This document shows, one piece after another, positions 1 to 11,234 of a stretch of DNA of 64,000 bases. The position numbers and the translations under genes are program-made. The DNA is from Trichoplax sp. H2 (lineage: Eukaryota > Placozoa > Uniplacotomia > Trichoplacea), in the NCBI GenBank assembly GCA_003344405.1, contig NOWV01000028.1:553332-617331 (forward strand), read 5' to 3'. The notes under the pieces were generated by a model. The model was not told where the DNA came from. It saw only the letters and a program-made list of their open reading frames with translations, and ran no database searches. Positions within the stretch are counted from its first letter, which is position 1. Every line of letters begins with the position of its first letter.

Positions 1-3000
1 GATATATCACTCTGCGGTAGTGTCTACGCTATGCAATTTCTAGTGATCAACTATATCATAAATGTTAGTTGTTATCTCGTGATCCCGTTAAATTAACTTG
101 TGTACATTCTACTTTCGTATATTTTAAGTTGTAGGTAAGATCCGATACAACTATATTTTTTTCGTATACTATCCTTTTCATCTATTAATTAAATATAACC
201 GAATATCTACGATATGAAATTTCTATCACAAGTATTGTGAATGGTTAGTTATGGTTTTCGATCATCTCACAATTAATTAATGAAATAATCTACTGATGAA
301 GACTACTCTAATAGAGATTCATCATGGTATGCTCTCCTAACTTAACTTCATTATCCTATTTAACGGACTTACCATATCCATAAATAAAATAGCGGGAAAT
401 TTTGTATTGTTTAAAACGACCCAATTTTGTAGTTATGGAAATGTTGATTTCGATAGATGTCCAAGTACAAGTAGCCATGATGAAGAAATAGGTTAAAGAC
501 GCTACTGCTGAACACCCGGTCTGTTCATAGCAGTTATTGCAACCAGAGGTAGTGATATAGTTGTTAGATAGATAGTAGCAATTTAGGAAAGGGTCTATCG
601 GCATAAATTAAGGAATGAATCAAATTATTTTAAACTTGGCTAACCGCGTTTGAGCTTATAGATAGGCCATGCGCTAGCATTATGAAAAAGCAGGCCAGAG
701 AGGAACTCGCCGTTAAGTGGACTAGTGCAAAATAACACCAGTTCCAGCTACCTCTATATTTTTGAATGAAAAGTATGCGAATAAGTTTGATCCTTTAATA
801 ACATTGACTCAACTCAGACCCGTTAGAAAAGTTAGCACAAGATCCACTAGCGAGTACCTTAACAACACATAATATGTTCCAGCAGTTAGTGCGGTACAAA
901 CTAATGCTATACCATGAGACATGTAAGTGAATTGTAGATTAACTGGTTCCGTTATCTAAACAAGAAGAAATTTTTACGAACAGTCCTTGAATTAATGATT
1001 AAGGTATTACAATTATATTTGTGTACCATTATCGCAGTAGCCTAATTTAAGCCATACATGCGAAATCGGCCTAGTAAAAAAAGCAAAAAGATATCAGAAG
1101 CTTACGTTGATCTTAGGTGGTGTAGTTTCGACATGCCGTGGTCGACGGTATGCTATTGTTGGAGTTGATGCAATTAATTTTTGCGATGGATGTTTAATTC
1201 TGGCCATAATCAACCCTTGATTCGCTATTACTCGAGTTAAAGATGGCGTAAATTGCGATACAGTAACAGAAGCTAAGGCAAAATCTGTTAAGTGGTTACA
1301 CACACAAATAGTATGAGTATGATTAGTTGACTTTATAGTACATCCAGTATCTGACCAACCATCCCTAGAAAAGATAAAAAAAAAATTAGATACCTTTCTT
1401 ATCTTATGATTTGTTCAGTTTTATCATTAGCGATATTTATTTATTAATTGCAATGCCACTTTACCGCATACTTATATTTTACCTCCACCCTTTGATAGCA
1501 AAACTGTATGAATTACATTTTATCTATGATAGCTTTAAAATTATAATTTTGTAAAGGCAACAAATTTAAAGTATACTCTTATTACGGAACACAAAAAATA
1601 TACTTCTATGACATTTCCAATTTCTATAATATTATACTACTAGAAGGCAAGTTGATGATAGCTAGATTGTAAAATGATGACGACAAGATCATGTAGTAAT
1701 AAAAGGTGCTCTATTGGAATAAAAGTACCTGGTCACTAAAGTTGAAAAAACAATATCCAAGTATTTTAACTACACTGATGAATATTTAATATAGCCTACC
1801 CAGAATGATCATAATTATATTTTTGCAAAATATAAATCAGTAATTACTTGATTTTATAATCCCAGTAAACACACTGCGTTGTGTACGCATTTTGTAGGTT
1901 GTTTGCCTTCCAAAGCTAGAAAAAGTGAAGAATAACGAGCGCTGTTAATTATTCATAATTGAACATTTATTTAGGACACTTGTAAAAGCTTCTACGAATT
2001 GAATCTTTCTACGCGTATAAAAATAGCATACTAGCTTGTGTTTGAAAGTGATAGTTGCGTTTGATTTCAATGGATAGATAGATCTAGCTTTAAAACTTGC
2101 GGATATTACGTTAGAAATGATATCCTTTTCCATTTTGGATAAGAAGTCACTTTGCAAACGCCTAAATGTTGAACATTAAGATGCTAGATAAAGTAGATGT
2201 CTGTCTTAAGAAAGATTTCGTAAAATATTGCAAGAATAGTAATATTCGAAGTAGATAATTTTGCTTATCGCCTTAATAGGTAAGAAGACATGGAGCCACT
2301 TGGCCTGACCGTAATAATTAAACTGTTGCAAAAAGAAATACCTAAATCCTCCTACGAACTAATATACATTTACATTGCGAAGCAAAGATATTATTTTATA
2401 GCTTGTTGCATTGCTATCAGATTTGATGGAACTTTGAATAACTGAAACAGGTTTGTCTATTGTTGCAACAACTCGATTTTTACATTGAAATAATTATATG
2501 TGGAAGCTAAGATAATTTATTACCTCCCAAAGTTATTTCTCTTTGCTGCTATCAGATAATCCAATGTAAAATAGCGAGCGGAAAACAATAATTTATCAGG
2601 CTGACCTAATTTATAGTTAAAAATAACATAAATCAACATAATTCACAGATTATAGTAAACAAACTTAAAGTTGTTGTTCGCAGGTATAGTATGATCATTT
2701 TGGACTTTTACAGTTTAAAATATCGTAAGGCTTTGAGCTAGAACGATGAAAAGCGATATTAATATAATTAATAGAATGTCACTTGTTTTAGTTTGATATT
2801 TTAGTTTGTACAGTCATTATCACACGCAGACTTTTTATGTTGATGAACGTGCAATATTCCTAAAATTGTAGTGATTATCACTCTGCTTGCATATAAGTTT
2901 GGCTTATTATAATAGTCATCGCTACTGACCAGTAGTGGAGCTGATTTCGGATGGTATATTGACCGATTCTTGATTATAATCGACGTTATAAGGGCGTTGT

Positions 3001-3500
3001 TGAGTATAGTTGTCTGGGTAAGCTTGTTGCTTTCTAACATTTACTTCTGTAATTAGCGTCCTTTTTTATTAGTAAAAGGTCTTTTTCGATGGTATGCAAT
3101 ATTAAACAGTAATTATTACTTACCAAGGTTAGAAAATTTAATAGTTAGTGTCTTTTTTACTCTACCAATCCAGCAATGAGCCAATTGATTGCAAGCACGA
3201 ATCAAATTCATAACGTGAATATTCTTAATAATGAAGGAAGTTTTGATTATTGTCATTACCGTGTTTGATGTAGGCATAGACTAAATAGCTACGTTTGATT
3301 TCTATCTTAGTATTGTTTACAACCTTTAGTTTCTGTATAATATCCCAATTAGATTTTAATTCCCTTTTTAACAAATAATCCAAAATTGAAAATAGATTCT
3401 AGAATTGAAGTAATAATTAAATTCTTTATAAGTTTTCTTAGCTACGAAGGAAACTAATTCTGTGATTAAACGCATGCAGGGTAAGCAAAATCAAAATCTT
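1..3500. other. Gene-poor flank with two exon-like minus-strand segments
   Basis: No gene is recognised here. Two minus-strand stretches look like exons. One runs 1284 to 1106: it has an AG acceptor, 59 open codons ending in phase 0, a GTAAGC donor, and includes the text RRPRHVETTPPKIN. The other ends at 373 with a GTAAGT donor and is open upstream for more than 50 codons. A third minus-strand patch near 2930-3020 is open in two frames and cannot be assigned. None of them matches a family I know. They could be downstream exons of the membrane protein that starts at 4673, or chance open frames. The rest is AT-rich sequence without visible structure. Confidence 0.25.
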
Positions 3501-4072
3501 TTAAGCTTGACATAAGCATAAATTACGTTTCTGAGGCAGTCAGAAATAAAAATTCGTACAATTACCTTAATGGAGGATGTTGACATACTACTGCAGTCAC
3601 CATTTTTTGACATCTTTACCAATAAGGCATAAATTATAATCAAGTCTTTAGGAACTGGCCGTATAGTTCCACTCGATGCCATGAAGGCTAACTGCTTTAG
3701 TGTTTGATCTATACTTAAAGTTCCTGAAAAAAACTAATTTGCAATATTTGCTGTCACAATTTTATTATTTTGAAAAGTAGAATTTATTAGAATATTATAA
3801 ATTGCTGGCTGAAAATTTGAAACAGTAAAATCTAAACTTCAATTTCCTTAGTGTCTCTTAAGCTCAATGCCATAAATACTTGCTTCTACCAACTGGATTG
3901 TGCTATGCATGATCCCCTAATTTTTAGTATCACTAATTATCGTTCTTTAGTCATATAGTGATTAATTTAAGGTTAAACGGTAAGTATTCTAACTTCAATA
4001 TCCATCGTAGCTCACAGATTCAACAACAATATCGACTATAAGTTCTTACTCAAATTTATAGCCGTTGATTAC

Positions 4073-4673
4073 CTGGGTTTGCAATATCCAAAGTTGCTCA
4101 CGTGTATTTGCAGTAGCGTTCTTTAACGCTATCCCATAAGATTGTTGTACGGGTATGCTACTTTGGCATTGAAATCCACAGTCTAAACCGTAAATAAATG
4201 CAGAAATGGAAAATTGTCTAAAATTTTAACAAGTTGCTATACAGTTCATACGATTTCTACGGTGCACTTCAATTTTAGTATAAAAATAGCGCAACGATTA
4301 GTCTTAACTGTTGCAGGTAGTCTACTAAATATTATAACTATGTCATATGCAAAGACACAATTTATTTGTCATGATTACCGGATTTTATCTTATAATGAAT
4401 CATAGCTGCCAAGGCTTTGCCATCAAGCGATTGATTTTGCAAAAATGGTTTTAGGTTATAGAAAAGATGGTTATTATAATAATCACTTTGGGGATAATAT
4501 TTATCATGAGGAATAAAGTAGGTTGAAGCAGATGGCAATGGAACTTGTAATTCGTTAGTACACATGAATACCAATGGATTATAACTTGCAAATGTTATAG
4601 TCCCCAAGCAGATGGCTATAAAGTAGAATGTGCGCGATATGCTACACACAGTTGATGATCTTTCAAATTGCAT
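4073..4673 (-). CDS. Type II membrane protein, first two exons; possible GT10 fucosyltransferase-like gene
   Basis: Exon 1 (4673..4379) begins with an ATG. It encodes a short basic N-terminus, one membrane segment at about residues 15-36 and a luminal-type stem rich in Tyr, Asn and Pro. Exon 2 (4182..4073) joins in matching phase and gives 135 residues in all, ending NTREQLWILQTQ before a GTAATC donor. A signal anchor, then a stem, then a C-x3-C pair, then R-x-Q-x-W is the layout of Golgi alpha-1,3-fucosyltransferases (GT10), where E-S-P would come next. Further downstream on the minus strand, 3720-3500 contains fragments reminiscent of the next GT10 block, but in conflicting frames. I could not extend the gene with confidence. 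It may be a decaying copy or another Golgi enzyme. The type II topology is clear; the family call is weak. Confidence 0.4.
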
Positions 4674-5445
4674 ATCGGATGGCTGCAAAGGGAATCCACT
4701 CCACAACTAATCTGTTCAAATTCGTTGTACTGAATTGTCGTCACTGTAATTACACTTTGTCCTGGATCTTTTTACTTAAGTATTCACGGAAACTGTTGTG
4801 TAGGAGGCGGGCAATTCCTTCAAACTCATATGTGTAATGATGTAAGTACAAACTAAAGCGAGCTTATGTCCAACTGGTATGTAAAAGTCACAATGCGATT
4901 ACCGACTGTTCGATGGGTTAATTTGATTAATCATGACCATTTAGCAGCTTTCCAATATAAGTAACAATAGTGTGACTAGTAGTATTGGAAGCAAATCCAC
5001 TAAACTGTTACTTCTTTAGAGGGTTCTGTAGAGATTGAATTGCTAACAAAATTGAACATCCTTTGAGGAATCACTGTATCCCGATAATTATTTCTGCTAC
5101 TGTAGAAACAAGATGAGATATGATTTTGCTGAATTCCTTTGATCTATGATTTAAGCTTTAACTTCCTAGATTTTAAAATATTAAGTTCATAATTATTGTA
5201 AGGTTCAGTCTTATTCGCTAGTACATCTTTGATAGAAACTTTTTTCTATATAATATGCTAATACCCATTAAGGCGTTGCAACTAGCTATTTAGGCTATAC
5301 TTGTACTGCAGTTCTTGATGAAGCTTCATGCATTCGCAATTTTGGGTATTTAGTTTAAACTTGCGTAAATATCTGCATCGCAACGAAAAACTTATAAGCA
5401 CCTTTATATTTCAATGTCTTATACAGCATATTATTCTGATACAGA

Positions 5446-5578
5446 ATGGAATACAACGTATTTAACCATAATTTTGAGAGCAATCTACAAGAGATACGTG
5501 ATAGTGATTTCCTAATTGAATATAAAATAATACGTGTCCATTGCAAAATACTTATAAATTCTAAAATTTTTTACCACG
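5446..5578 (+). CDS. BTB/POZ-like first exon fragment
   Basis: An ATG at 5446 opens 44 codons and then reaches a plausible donor (CACG|GTAACT). The peptide reads like the beginning of a BTB/POZ domain of the Kelch-like type: an N-terminal FESNL segment, then IRDSDFLIEYKI, then VHCKILINSKIFYH. This matches the family pattern L-R-x-S-x-x-L-x-D-V, beta strand, F-x-A-H-K-x-x-L, S-x-Y-F. The canonical H-[KR] after the second strand appears as H-C-K. No second exon with the rest of the BTB domain, BACK domain or Kelch repeats was found in the next 2 kb. It is either an isolated exon of a gene with long introns or a decayed fragment. BTB proteins of this type are usually Cullin-3 substrate adaptors, which would be inference here. 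Confidence 0.4.
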
Positions 5579-5579
5579 G

Positions 5580-7680
5580 TAACTAGCTATTATTATTACC
5601 GTAAAGTAGGATCGAAATTAGATTGGCTCACCATATCCAGAAGATAATTTTGTTATCATAAAGATTAAAGATTATAAATAAAATTAGAGTCATTATATCG
5701 TGAACTAGATGATACTATTTACACTACTTCAAATTGCATGCAGGACGATCTAAGAGCAGTTCCAATACATGGTTTAATTAGTTAATATCGTACTGCAAGG
5801 TGAAAATGTTATTTTTAAGGATAATTAAAAGTATATAATATAACGAATATTTGGCATAAATTTCTGAAGGCTTGCTATCCATAAGCATCAGCAATAAATT
5901 ATGAGCTAATAATAGTTTAATATTTTCTTCATCTTTTATCACTATTTTTTTTAACATGCATAACTTAAAATAAGCAAGTTAGTCATTGATCGTGACATTT
6001 CTTTCAGTACTCTAACACTTATTTATTAGCAATACAGTACAGTATAATTTATTTTATGCCTGCAAATTTAATTAAAATGCTGGCCAAAATGCATAATAAA
6101 CGCCACTGCACCTTGATTTATATCTTAGGAATACTATTTCTGTCGATCTGATACTAATTAGTATCCACCATAAACCTCAGAAAATGTATTTGTGTTGATT
6201 ATTTCTAACCAGTATACATTTAGGTAATAAAATATTAGAATCGTCGAGAATACTATTTCTAAAATTGTCATACGATTTAATCTAATCCAGTACGCTAATG
6301 ATAATAAATGATTTCCCATCCTTTCATAACTACCTGTTATTAATTATTGCTGGATCGTGAGCGTTGTGCTTTGGTGGTAGTCATTCTTTAGTAAAGTCAA
6401 GGCAATAGTATCTCCAATTTTATCAATATCAGATTGCTTCATTATTTTCCCTAGGTTTTATCGCAAACTACAAATTATTTGTGATTCCCGTTAGATTGGT
6501 TGATGTTTCTGCAAGATATCACAGCCGGACCAATTTTCTTTACTATAGAGCGTCTCCATCGTCATATGTATTACAAGAAGTAAATTCTCTAGTTACGATA
6601 TAATATTTCAAATTTAATCAAATTTATAACTATTAAATAGTAGCCAGTGTAGGCATTGATTTGATCAAATGCCATCAATATGAGCGAATATTCTAGAATT
6701 ACTATCTAAGGCTGCATTTGTTAATAATAGAATTTAGCAAGCTCATAAATGAGATTTGTATAACTAATATATGATATGAGTGTACAATATACCATACGCA
6801 GCCTAATTATTGACGGACTTTGCTAGCGATAGATTGAATGCCTTCAATGTAGTTGTAATTGCAAGAAATTTTTAAGAATGATTAGTATGTAATGAACTTT
6901 TTGGGGGAATAAAGTGTAATATTTGAATAGGATGATGTCATGACACAACTCTCCGTAGAAATAAGTTTACTGTGCCATTAGCCGTATTGTGTACAACGTT
7001 AAGCATATGTTAGAATGCGTAGAAGCAAAGAAAAGGTGTAGCTCAATGTGATACGTATTAAAATAGTAGCCAATCTGGCTGCTATAAAAATTGAATATTT
7101 ATCTTATTAGTATGAGATTCTAACTACAGCATGAAGAGTTTCTTGATTGTAGTTTATTATTTGATGTAGCTTAAATTAGAACCTGTAACGATTCTATTTG
7201 ATATCGCTATTATATCCTGTATTACTGAAATACTTCTGGATGAGCTAGCAAAGTAAATATCAATCAATAATGACGTTATCCTTTCTAAGTTTATGCATAA
7301 TGTAATATGGCTCTGATACAATAATTGCCAATCCAAGATCTACAACTTGAATGCTATTGGTATATATGTATATAGTGTTACCATACTGATCGACACTGTA
7401 TCATTCCAGGTCTGGAGTTAAATACGATTTTGTGAATTTATCGTAGAAATAGAAGAGCAATATTGCTTCTACTAGAGATTTTGTCGCAACGGTAAAGAAT
7501 TGATCATTAATTAATATTTCAAGAGTAACTATTAGTATGTTTCATATTCAGATGCTCTAGAATATAGTATTCTATTATTCCAATACCGTAATATTACTTT
7601 TATACAACCATTGCCAGCTGTTTCATTTCACAACAATTTCTATTTCGTTAACAAGAGAACGATCAAAACGAAATATTGAA
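5580..7680. other. No gene seen
   Basis: AT-rich sequence without a recognisable coding exon, RNA gene or tandem array. Any remaining exons of the BTB-like fragment should lie here but were not found. Confidence 0.4.
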
Positions 7681-7681
7681 A

Positions 7682-7855
7682 ATGTTAAGCTTTATGAAAA
7701 TGGCTATGTTTGGAATAAAGTCCAAATGGCTACTGCCTGCTGTTATCGATTTCTGGATACTGTGTTTTATATTTGTTGGAGTGGGTTTGATGATAAATGC
7801 TGCTGCCGAAAAAATTAATAAACAACTAAAGAAGTATCGTGAACGCAAGCGGTAA
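7682..7855 (+). CDS. 57-residue single-pass membrane microprotein
   Basis: An intact ATG-to-TAA frame of 58 codons. It has a short N-terminus with MKMAMFGIKSKW, one hydrophobic span of about 22 residues (around 18-41, with IDFWILCFIFVGVGLMI) and a positively charged amphipathic tail ending KKYRERKR. The A/K/R-rich tail after the span suggests an inner-mitochondrial or ER tail-in-cytosol small protein. The general plan, a short N-terminus plus one span plus a basic helix, recalls tiny respiratory-chain or ATP-synthase accessory subunits such as the 6.8-kDa proteolipid, but the sequence match is too weak to name it. The sharp change in composition relative to the AT-rich surroundings supports coding. 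No intron is needed. Chance open frame remains possible. Confidence 0.5.
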   Translation: MLSFMKMAMFGIKSKWLLPAVIDFWILCFIFVGVGLMINAAAEKINKQLKKYRERKR

Positions 7856-9750
7856 GAACGATAAAAAAGAATTTTTTATTTTATAAAATGGATTTAAATC
7901 AAGCCAAAATGCACTCATATCTTCGATTTTATAGAGCAAGACTTCTGTAATTGTGAATTCAAGATAGAATTTTGAAGAGATCTCTTTTTGGGGTGTTTTC
8001 TTTGACTGTTATATGACATGGTCGCTAAGTGTTGGCGATCCATAAGAAAAGGCTAATTTATCATGGACGAGTACATATGTGTTTAACATGAAGGAGTTCC
8101 TGACTTAAGTTAGCATTATTCGATTTTGCTTCATTGCTTCTGTTTTTATCATCTACAATCGCCGAATAGTGTATATTTACTCTCATACTATGTTCAATAC
8201 TTTAAGATCCTTATTCCTAAGGAAATTTGTAAATCGTTGTACGTTATTATCCGTTAAAGGGTATCATTTTAATGATTTAGAAATCAAACTGTTCTACTTT
8301 CGATACACAGTCCCAAGTACTGTCTACTATCATCCGATAATATAAGAGATATACCTATGCAGACTATATATTAATGGATAGCGTTATCTTGCTCATAGAA
8401 GGCATTTTTATTTTTATTTATGATCGCTGAAAGCAATATCAACTAGTTACTAACGAAAGTTGTGATGATAATGATTTAATTAATACGATAGATTGCTAAA
8501 AGTAATGGTTCTGATTAAGGAATATCATACAGTAGTAGCACCGCTTAATTTCTGTCAGTGTCCTACTTGATATCAATTAATACATTAAAGATATACGCTA
8601 TGAATTAATAAGCGGCTAATACTATTTTACATCTCGTATGTGATTGATGACTACTTTCAGTACATCCAATGATGTTGATCACTGTTTCGTACTTACACGT
8701 ATCTTGTAAGTTGTGTTCAATGAATAATTTATTTACGGTTGTAGCTTTAATGATTACCTTGGTTCAATCGATCATGAAATAATTTAATTAATACAGCATG
8801 CTATTCGACGAATATGTTAGTAATCAATCGATCTTGAATAAAATAGAATAAAAGGATAAAATTTTCAAACTATATAATGTAATCTTTGAAACAAGGATGC
8901 AGAGAAAGTATTAGGCCATGAAATTGGAATGTTATGTCTTGCTACTGATTATGTACCGTATTAATGAGGCATAGAATTAAAGTTGTGAACATAGGCGTAT
9001 TAGCGATTTTGCAATGGAAAATCTTCAAAATTTTCAAACTATATCATGTCATTTATGAAACAAGCGTGGCGAGAAAATATTAGACCATGAAACTGGAATT
9101 TTATGTCTTGCTACTGATTATGTACCGTATTAATGAGGCATAGAATTACAGTTGTGAACATAGGCGTATTAGCAATTTTGCAAAGATTGAAAATTTTGAG
9201 AATAAAGAAACTTGAATGATTTTGGGCTTAACTGAATGGTATAAACAGGGAAATTGTGTGTTAGTGATATATATATACGCGTATATATAATTGTAGAGTA
9301 AAGTAAAAAAGTCCAAGGACATAGAGGTATAGCAAGCGAAGGATACCGAGCGAGGAATTTACTAATCGTAATAACGTGTTGGCATATACTCCATGATGCG
9401 CCTTTGCTGCTTGCAAATGGATTAACGGCATTTTGTGAACCTTACTGTAATTCAATAAGGAGGTCATGGTAATGTGATTATGTAGTCATTGACTAATTTA
9501 CATAAGGCAAAGCTTGATATTTCAAGTGATTGATAGTCATTAGGTTGGCTTAAATGCTATTGGCGTCTTTTTTCTTTCAGGTATCATTAGAGTTCATCAA
9601 TCTGACTCATCCAATGCAGGCGCTGGTATGCGGGTTTAGCTACTTTTGGATTGCAAATCGAAGGGGTTACAAAGCCCTTCACGACAATGTTATTTCGGCA
9701 AAATGCATAAGTTAAAATCTTAAATTTTTTGGTATCATATTCTACTAAGG
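7856..9750. other. Intergenic, no gene supported
   Basis: AT-rich intergenic sequence apart from one direct duplication listed separately. A minus-strand ATG frame of 68 codons at 9261-9467 was considered and not accepted. Confidence 0.4.
8858..9185. repeat. Direct duplication, about 155 bp, period ~169
   Basis: Two adjacent copies (about 8858-9012 and 9027-9182) share long identical runs, including the stretch around CTACTGATTATGTACCGTAT and the ending GAACATAGGCGTATTAGC. A few substitutions and small indels separate them. No open frame is shared. Confidence 0.85.
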
Positions 9751-9752
9751 AT

Positions 9753-10312
9753 AGAACATAGACAGCTCGTTAGGCGATGTCTGTCAGGGTATTTTAGAAC
9801 ACCATCCGACCAGCGAAACTGCTGAAAATACTAAAACATAGACAGTTCGTTAAGCGATGTCTGTCTGGGTATTTTAGAACAATATCCGACCAGCGGAACA
9901 GCTTAATTACTAAAACATAGCCAGCTCGTTAGACGATTACTGTCTGGCCATTTTAAAACAACGTCCAACCAGCGAAACTGGTGAAAATACTAGAACATAG
10001 ACAACTCGTTAGGCGATGTCTGTCTGGCCATTTTAGAACAACATCCGACCAACGAAACTGGTGAAAATAATAGAACATAAACAGCTCGTTAGGTGATGTC
10101 TGTTTGGCTATTTTAGATCTACATCCGACCAGCGAAACTGCAGAAAAGAATTAGAACATAAACAGCTCGTTAGGCGATGTCTGTTTGGCCATTTTAGATC
10201 TACATCCGACCAGCGAAACTGCTGAAAATAATTAGAACATAAATAGCTCGTTAGGCGATGCCTGTCTTGGCCATTTTCGAACAACATCCGACCAGTGAAA
10301 TTGATGAAAATT
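9753..10312. repeat. Minisatellite, ~80-bp unit, about 7 copies
   Basis: Seven head-to-tail units begin near 9753, 9833, 9912, 9990, 10070, 10151 and 10233. Each opens with AGAACATAGACAGCTCGTTA, continues with a GCGATGTCTGTCTGG block and ends with CCGACCAGCGAAACTG. Units differ by point changes, so the array is old enough to have diverged. The unit is markedly less AT-rich than its flanks. Confidence 0.9.
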
Positions 10313-11234
10313 TAGCGGAATATACTGTACTGTAGTAAGCGTAGCACACAATCTACACTACTGCATGAATATGATTCGTTTGGATTAGTACAGTATAAAA
10401 GCGTTTTATAACTTTACTTCTTATTTACTGCGAGATCCGATGGCAATGGAGCCTGTCCAATCTCATTGCAATCCGAAATGCATAAGCCATTTTTGATCAA
10501 TCCCACTCCAATCGACAAACGCGAAGGACTCACTCTGTACTCAGTACAGGACACGGGCTATGGTGATTTAGCACAGCCACTGTGCCACATTAACTGTAAA
10601 TTAAATTAAATCAATAAATGTATTGTGGGCTTGAACAGGATTGGATCCTGCTAAAATTGAAATCCTCCTCTTGTCAATATCAAATCTTATATTCTCGATC
10701 ATGGAGTCCATAGAATACGACGACATATATGGTCGCCGTGTCAGTATCTATCATCCTGTAGTATAGACATGTACTATCGATGAATAATAATATACGTCTA
10801 CTTGTTCCTTTTTTCCTCGTTCATGGCACAGTATTAAGGATTTCACTTCGAGAATATCCCTAGAACGCCATGATGCCATGCTTACTCTCTGCTTAGCATG
10901 AATAGAATGTACAGACTTCCGGACTTTGTGATTGCAGTGATATAGGCGCTGGCGTGGTATTAAGCCAGTAAAAACATCGAAAATTGAATTAGTTTGTCAT
11001 TATTAATTCTAATCATCGATCCAAGACGTCTAAATCATCGACTTTAATCTCCAATTATAATTACACTGGTGTATTCAAGTTCTTGCATCAAGTGGATTGG
11101 TAGAAAGACATTCATCATTATTGCGATCGACTGTGAAATTGCTCAATTGAAGGTTTGTGAAGGAATGAGCTTACTGCCATTGCCATCACTCAATACTCGA
11201 CTTGTACTGTAGGTAGAAACGCCAACGTACGACT
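10313..11234. other. Upstream region of the TBC1D24 gene
   Basis: No exon is recognised. It contains short TACTGTA/TACAGTA words common elsewhere in the window. It should hold the promoter and 5' UTR of the gene starting at 11235, but no core promoter element is distinctive enough to mark. Confidence 0.35.

Noticed and set aside
9261-9467. 68-codon minus-strand ORF with ATG
   Set aside because: Its C-terminus is translated from an alternating TATATACGCG run and no family or splice context supports it.
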